From Verrucomicrobiota bacterium (GTDB taxonomy: Bacteria > Verrucomicrobiota > Verrucomicrobiia > Opitutales > Opitutaceae): a DNA stretch of 27,140 nucleotides. The position numbers were made by a program, and so were the translations under genes. Shown one piece after another: positions 24,947-27,140 of this stretch. The DNA is taken from NCBI GenBank assembly GCA_023443455.1, contig JAEZUE010000089.1, forward strand, positions 1 to 27,140, given 5' to 3'. The notes below the pieces were generated by a model. It saw only the letters and a program-made list of their open reading frames with translations, was not told the origin of the DNA and did not search any database. The number at the start of each line of letters is the position of its first letter. Within the stretch, counting starts at the first letter, position 1.

Positions 24947-25027
24947 GGTAGGGCGAACCGCCCCCGGTGAGCCGTGGCGCGCGAATCGGCTCCCGGTTGC
25001 GGCTCACCGGGGACGGCTCGCCCTACC
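24947..25027. repeat. REPIN-like palindrome (two inverted GTAG-headed arms)
   Basis: The 28-bp left arm (24947-24974, containing GTAGGGCGAACCG and CCGGTGAGCCG) and the right arm (25000-25027, ending CGCCCTACC) are reverse complements with two mismatches. The 25-bp spacer carries GCGCGCGAATCGGC. Each arm can fold into a small hairpin behind the GTAG head. The core differs from the element at 12286-12378, but the GTAG/CTAC edges are the same. Confidence 0.75.
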
Positions 25028-25353
25028 TCGGTCCGTCCGCCGTTCCGCTCGTGGCTTCTTCCCGCCGCGCGACAAAGGCCTTGTTCACCACGGAACGGCC
25101 ACTACGCTCGCCGGCCGTGAACCCTAACGCCCACGGATATGCCGGGAACGCGAACGCCCGAAATCCGCTCCGCGACGCTCAGGTCAGTTGGGCGTCCATG
25201 GCGCTGTTTGCTTCTCTCGTTGCAGGTTGCCTGCAGTGCAAAGTGCGAAGTTTGACCCCCTCAATCCCCTCTGCAACGCCGCCGCACCTACGCCGCCCGG
25301 AAGGCGCAGCCACAACCTGGCCAGCGGCGGGTCATGCAGGTGTCCCGGTGAGT
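25028..25353. other. Gene-free stretch
   Basis: No convincing coding region. GC content falls from left to right as the sequence passes into the lower-GC island. A short inverted word pair (ACGCCCA near 25129, TGGGCGT near 25190) is present, but I attach no function to it. Confidence 0.4.
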
Positions 25354-25641
25354 TTAGCCAATGGCTAGAACTGAGGAAGAGCGCAGTTCGTAGCCTTCTC
25401 CCCGCTCTTCGTAGATGCCTGCGATTTGCGAATCAGTCAGTTCGCCGTGATGGATTGTCGGGGCGCGAGAAGGGATTTGATACTGCAAGCGGAACCTGCT
25501 GTTCGGGCGCTTTGGTGTTCCGTGGATATAGATGACAAAGTTGTGGACTACCTGGGATCCGAAGAGACTGATGGATGTTAGCAGCCGCCGTTCTCCAGGG
25601 TATGGTTCGTGTGACTCGGGAAGAAGGATCAGTGTTTGCAT
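25354..25641 (-). CDS. Hypothetical protein in lower-GC island
   Basis: A 95-aa ORF that I do not recognise. It begins MQTLILLPESHEPYPGERRL and has a hydrophobic stretch SQVVHNFVIYIHG and a charged C-terminus (DSQIAGIYEERGEGYELR). The amino-acid composition is balanced and unlike the Arg/Ala/Pro-rich spurious frames elsewhere, and base composition here is near 50 percent GC, well below the flanks. A strong hairpin (25680-25710) lies upstream, between this ORF and the 37-aa ORF. No Shine-Dalgarno is visible. It may be a horizontally acquired gene or a fragment. Confidence 0.4.
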   Translation of the reverse strand: MQTLILLPESHEPYPGERRLLTSISLFGSQVVHNFVIYIHGTPKRPNSRFRLQYQIPSRAPTIHHGELTDSQIAGIYEERGEGYELRSSSVLAIG

Positions 25642-25679
25642 GGGTTATATTTTCGTTGAGCTCTGAAGCTTGCCAGATG

Positions 25680-25710
25680 GACGGAGCCAGCGGTGAACGC
25701 TGGCTCCGTC
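25680..25710 (-). terminator. Perfect 13-bp hairpin after the 37-aa ORF
   Basis: GACGGAGCCAGCG (25680-25692) and CGCTGGCTCCGTC (25698-25710) are perfect reverse complements around a 5-nt loop. The stem begins 4 bp past the stop codon of the minus-strand 37-aa ORF (25715). No T run follows, but the position and stability suit a transcript end or 3'-protecting hairpin. Confidence 0.65.
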
Positions 25711-25714
25711 ATCT

Positions 25715-25828
25715 TCAGTGTTTGAGTGCTGCGATGGTTTCAGCGACTGCAACAATAAGACCGATACTCAGGCTGACCTTCAGGTCGATGTGAGCATCGT
25801 TCAACTCGAGGCGGATTCTCAGGATCAT
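25715..25828 (-). CDS. 37-aa hydrophobic microprotein
   Basis: A short ORF with the best ribosome binding site in the window: GGAGG nine bases before the ATG at 25828. The product is MILRIRLELNDAHIDLKVSL followed by SIGLIVAVAETIAALKH. It has a basic and acidic first half and a hydrophobic second half that could form one membrane or amphipathic helix. A stable hairpin follows the stop at once. The combination of RBS, ORF and hairpin argues for a real transcript unit. I do not recognise the family. A longer frame upstream to 25915 lacks a ribosome binding site. Confidence 0.5.
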   Translation of the reverse strand: MILRIRLELNDAHIDLKVSLSIGLIVAVAETIAALKH

Positions 25829-25960
25829 GGTTGGATCCCTCCGATTTATGATTGTGCCATCTGACCAGAGACTTGACCCGCAGCCAGGCGTCGACGATGG
25901 TTCTTGCGCGAACAATGAACCTCGCTCCTGGGCTTCCGGGATTCTCTCTCGGATGGCTTA

Positions 25961-26009
25961 CGAGCAACGTTTTCGGCCGAGGCGTGAGCCTCGGCCTTTT
26001 CGTTGCTCG
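25961..26009. repeat. Two-tier inverted repeat with T runs
   Basis: The outer arms CGAGCAACG (25961-25969) and CGTTGCTCG (26001-26009) and the inner arms GGCCGAGGC (25975-25983) and GCCTCGGCC (25988-25996) are both perfect. They are separated by TTTTC/TTTT and close on a GTGA loop. The inner stem followed by TTTT could act as an intrinsic terminator on the plus strand. It lies about 130 bp upstream of the 37-aa ORF. Confidence 0.65.
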
Positions 26010-26524
26010 GTTGGCGCCACGTGATGTTTCTCCCACGTGCGTCATGCATACTTTGCGTTTTTCGATTTATTTAGTCAAGGAGTCCGAAGCGCCTGTTTAG
26101 CAACGGCTTGCATGCAACGATTGGAGAGGCTGGTTAAGGGGCGAAGTTCTCTTCGCCGCCTTGTGAGCTTGTACTCTCACCTCGACCGTATTTTTCAGGA
26201 CACTGCTCGCCCTTAGCGGGTTGATGAAGCGGGGATAAGGGGGGAATGTTGACGAAGGCTTGTGGGCCATCCGTCGCTGTTCGTTTGGATGTCGCTCACG
26301 TCTGCCTGTTCCTGAGTCCATGAGTTCCAGATTCTCCCACGGGATTGATCGTTGGCGGTGATGGGCCGGGCGGCCTGAAGGCGGCGTCCTTCGGGGTTGC
26401 TGCGTTTGCCGCCGCCCCGCCCCCCTGACGCAATAACCGCCCGGGACATCGAGCTGCCGAGCGCTTCCGGGGTGGACAGGGGCGCGGCGGACGCCCGAAG
26501 CTGCACCCTCAGTACCTCCCTCCC
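26010..26524. other. Gene-free leader of the GH94 gene
   Basis: No convincing gene. The GC content rises again from about 26330. A small hairpin lies at 26140-26157. The last 120 bp are the likely promoter and leader of the phosphorylase gene, with CCTCCCTCCC directly before its ATG and no Shine-Dalgarno. Confidence 0.4.
26140..26157. repeat. Short hairpin
   Basis: GGCGAAG (26140-26146) and CTTCGCC (26151-26157) are perfect reverse complements around TTCT. It is an isolated structure in the lower-GC island, with no T run after it. Confidence 0.35.
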
Positions 26525-27140
26525 ATGCAATACGGCCACTTCGACGACAAAGCCCGCGAATATGTGATCACGCGCCCGGACACTCCGCGCCCGTGGTCCA
26601 ACTACCTCGGCTCGACCGAGTACGGCGCGATCATCACCAACCACGCCGGCGGCTACTCCTTCTACAAGAGCGGCGCCACTGGCCGTTTCCTGCGCATGCG
26701 CTTCAACAGCACGCCGCTCGATCTGCCGGGCCGTCTGCTCTACATCCGCGATCAGGACAACGGCGACTTCTGGTCGGCCGCGTGGCAGCCCGTGGCCAAG
26801 CCGCTCGCGAAGTACAAGTCCACCTGCCGCCACGGCATGGGCTACACCATCATCGAGAGCCGCTACGCCGGCATCGCCAGCGAGGCCACCTACTTCGTGC
26901 CGAAGGGCCAGACCTTCGAATACTGGCGCCTGAAGCTGACCAACAAGACCAAGAAGGAGCGCAAGCTCTCGGTCTTCACCTACTGCGAGTTCGCCAACCT
27001 CTGGAACACCACCCAGGACCTGGTCAACCTCCAGTACTCGCTCTTCATCACCCGCGCCACGCTCGAGGACGGCATCCTCGGCGTGACCTGCAACCCCAAC
27101 TACGACTTCGACGGCAAGGACCTCACCGGCTGCAACCGCA
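26525..27140 (+). CDS. Cellobiose phosphorylase (GH94), 5' part only
   Basis: The first 205 codons of a GH94 phosphorylase; the gene runs off the window. The N-terminus MQYGHFDDKAREYVITRPDT and the following PRPWSNYLGSTEYG, GGYSFYKSGATGRFLRMRFN, CRHGMGYTIIESRYAGI and FANLWNTTQDLVNLQYSL are characteristic of the N-terminal beta-sandwich of cellobiose phosphorylases. The enzyme cleaves cellobiose with phosphate to glucose 1-phosphate and glucose in the cytoplasm. The catalytic Asp lies in the unseen C-terminal barrel. Cellodextrin or another disaccharide as substrate cannot be excluded. The start at 26525 is preceded by CCTCCCTCCC, like several other starts here. Confidence 0.92.
   Translation, partial: MQYGHFDDKAREYVITRPDTPRPWSNYLGSTEYGAIITNHAGGYSFYKSGATGRFLRMRFNSTPLDLPGRLLYIRDQDNGDFWSAAWQPVAKPLAKYKSTCRHGMGYTIIESRYAGIASEATYFVPKGQTFEYWRLKLTNKTKKERKLSVFTYCEFANLWNTTQDLVNLQYSLFITRATLEDGILGVTCNPNYDFDGKDLTGCNR

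Noticed and set aside
25120..25200. Integron attC-like site (GTTGGGC with an inverted partner)
   Set aside because: The inverted partner reads ACGCCCA and lacks the required AAC end, no second site of this kind is found, and no integrase is present.
26430..26480. LacI-type helix-turn-helix remnant (frame reading ITARDIELPSASGVD) upstream of GH94
   Set aside because: Only about 15 residues resemble the motif, a stop and low-complexity sequence flank it, and no ligand-binding domain follows. Chance is likely.

Overview
The window looks like chromosomal DNA of a very GC-rich member of the Verrucomicrobiota, most likely an Opitutaceae-type bacterium. This is an inference from three things: the gene types, the near absence of Shine-Dalgarno sequences (starts are instead preceded by C-rich runs), and the many palindromic intergenic repeats. 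There is no rRNA or tRNA gene, no CRISPR array and no complete insertion sequence.

Layout. 1-1465: a small two-gene cassette on the minus strand (a TIR/deoxyribosyltransferase-like protein and an overlapping 66-aa basic protein), followed by repeat debris. 1466-4927: an O-antigen-ligase-type membrane protein and an orphan histidine kinase with an NTF2-like N-terminus. 5099-11871: rarA (minus), then a secreted S9 peptidase, thiD, a ComEC-like channel protein and a 93-aa charged protein (plus). 11956-16140: an alpha-galactoside block with a cytoplasmic GH4 enzyme, a secreted GH27 alpha-galactosidase and a divergent AraC-type regulator. 16552-18571: a GNAT acetyltransferase and lysA. 18938-23779, all minus: a hybrid histidine kinase and, downstream of it, two translationally coupled NlpC/P60-like proteins, one of which appears to have lost its catalytic residues. 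23780-26524: a gene-poor, repeat-rich stretch with an orphan antitoxin-like gene and a lower-GC island carrying two tiny ORFs and strong hairpins. 26525-end: the start of a GH94 cellobiose phosphorylase.

The genes with a shared purpose are the sugar genes. GH27 would cut galactosides outside the cytoplasm, GH4 would cut those that enter, and the AraC protein probably controls GH27. GH94 would handle cellobiose by phosphorolysis.

The most unusual content is the repeat layer. (i) A family of 130-150 bp elements has shared inverted ends (heads like TGAGCCGTAAGCATTCGG, arms rich in CGAGGGACGAGCGTCGAG) and two alternative cores. It lies directly at gene 3' ends and apparently supplies stop codons. 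(ii) GTAG-headed REP-like hairpins occur singly or as inverted pairs. One 93-bp pair lies exactly in frame inside the GH4 gene and adds 31 residues. (iii) Two 30-bp near-perfect palindromes of operator type sit upstream of the GNAT gene.
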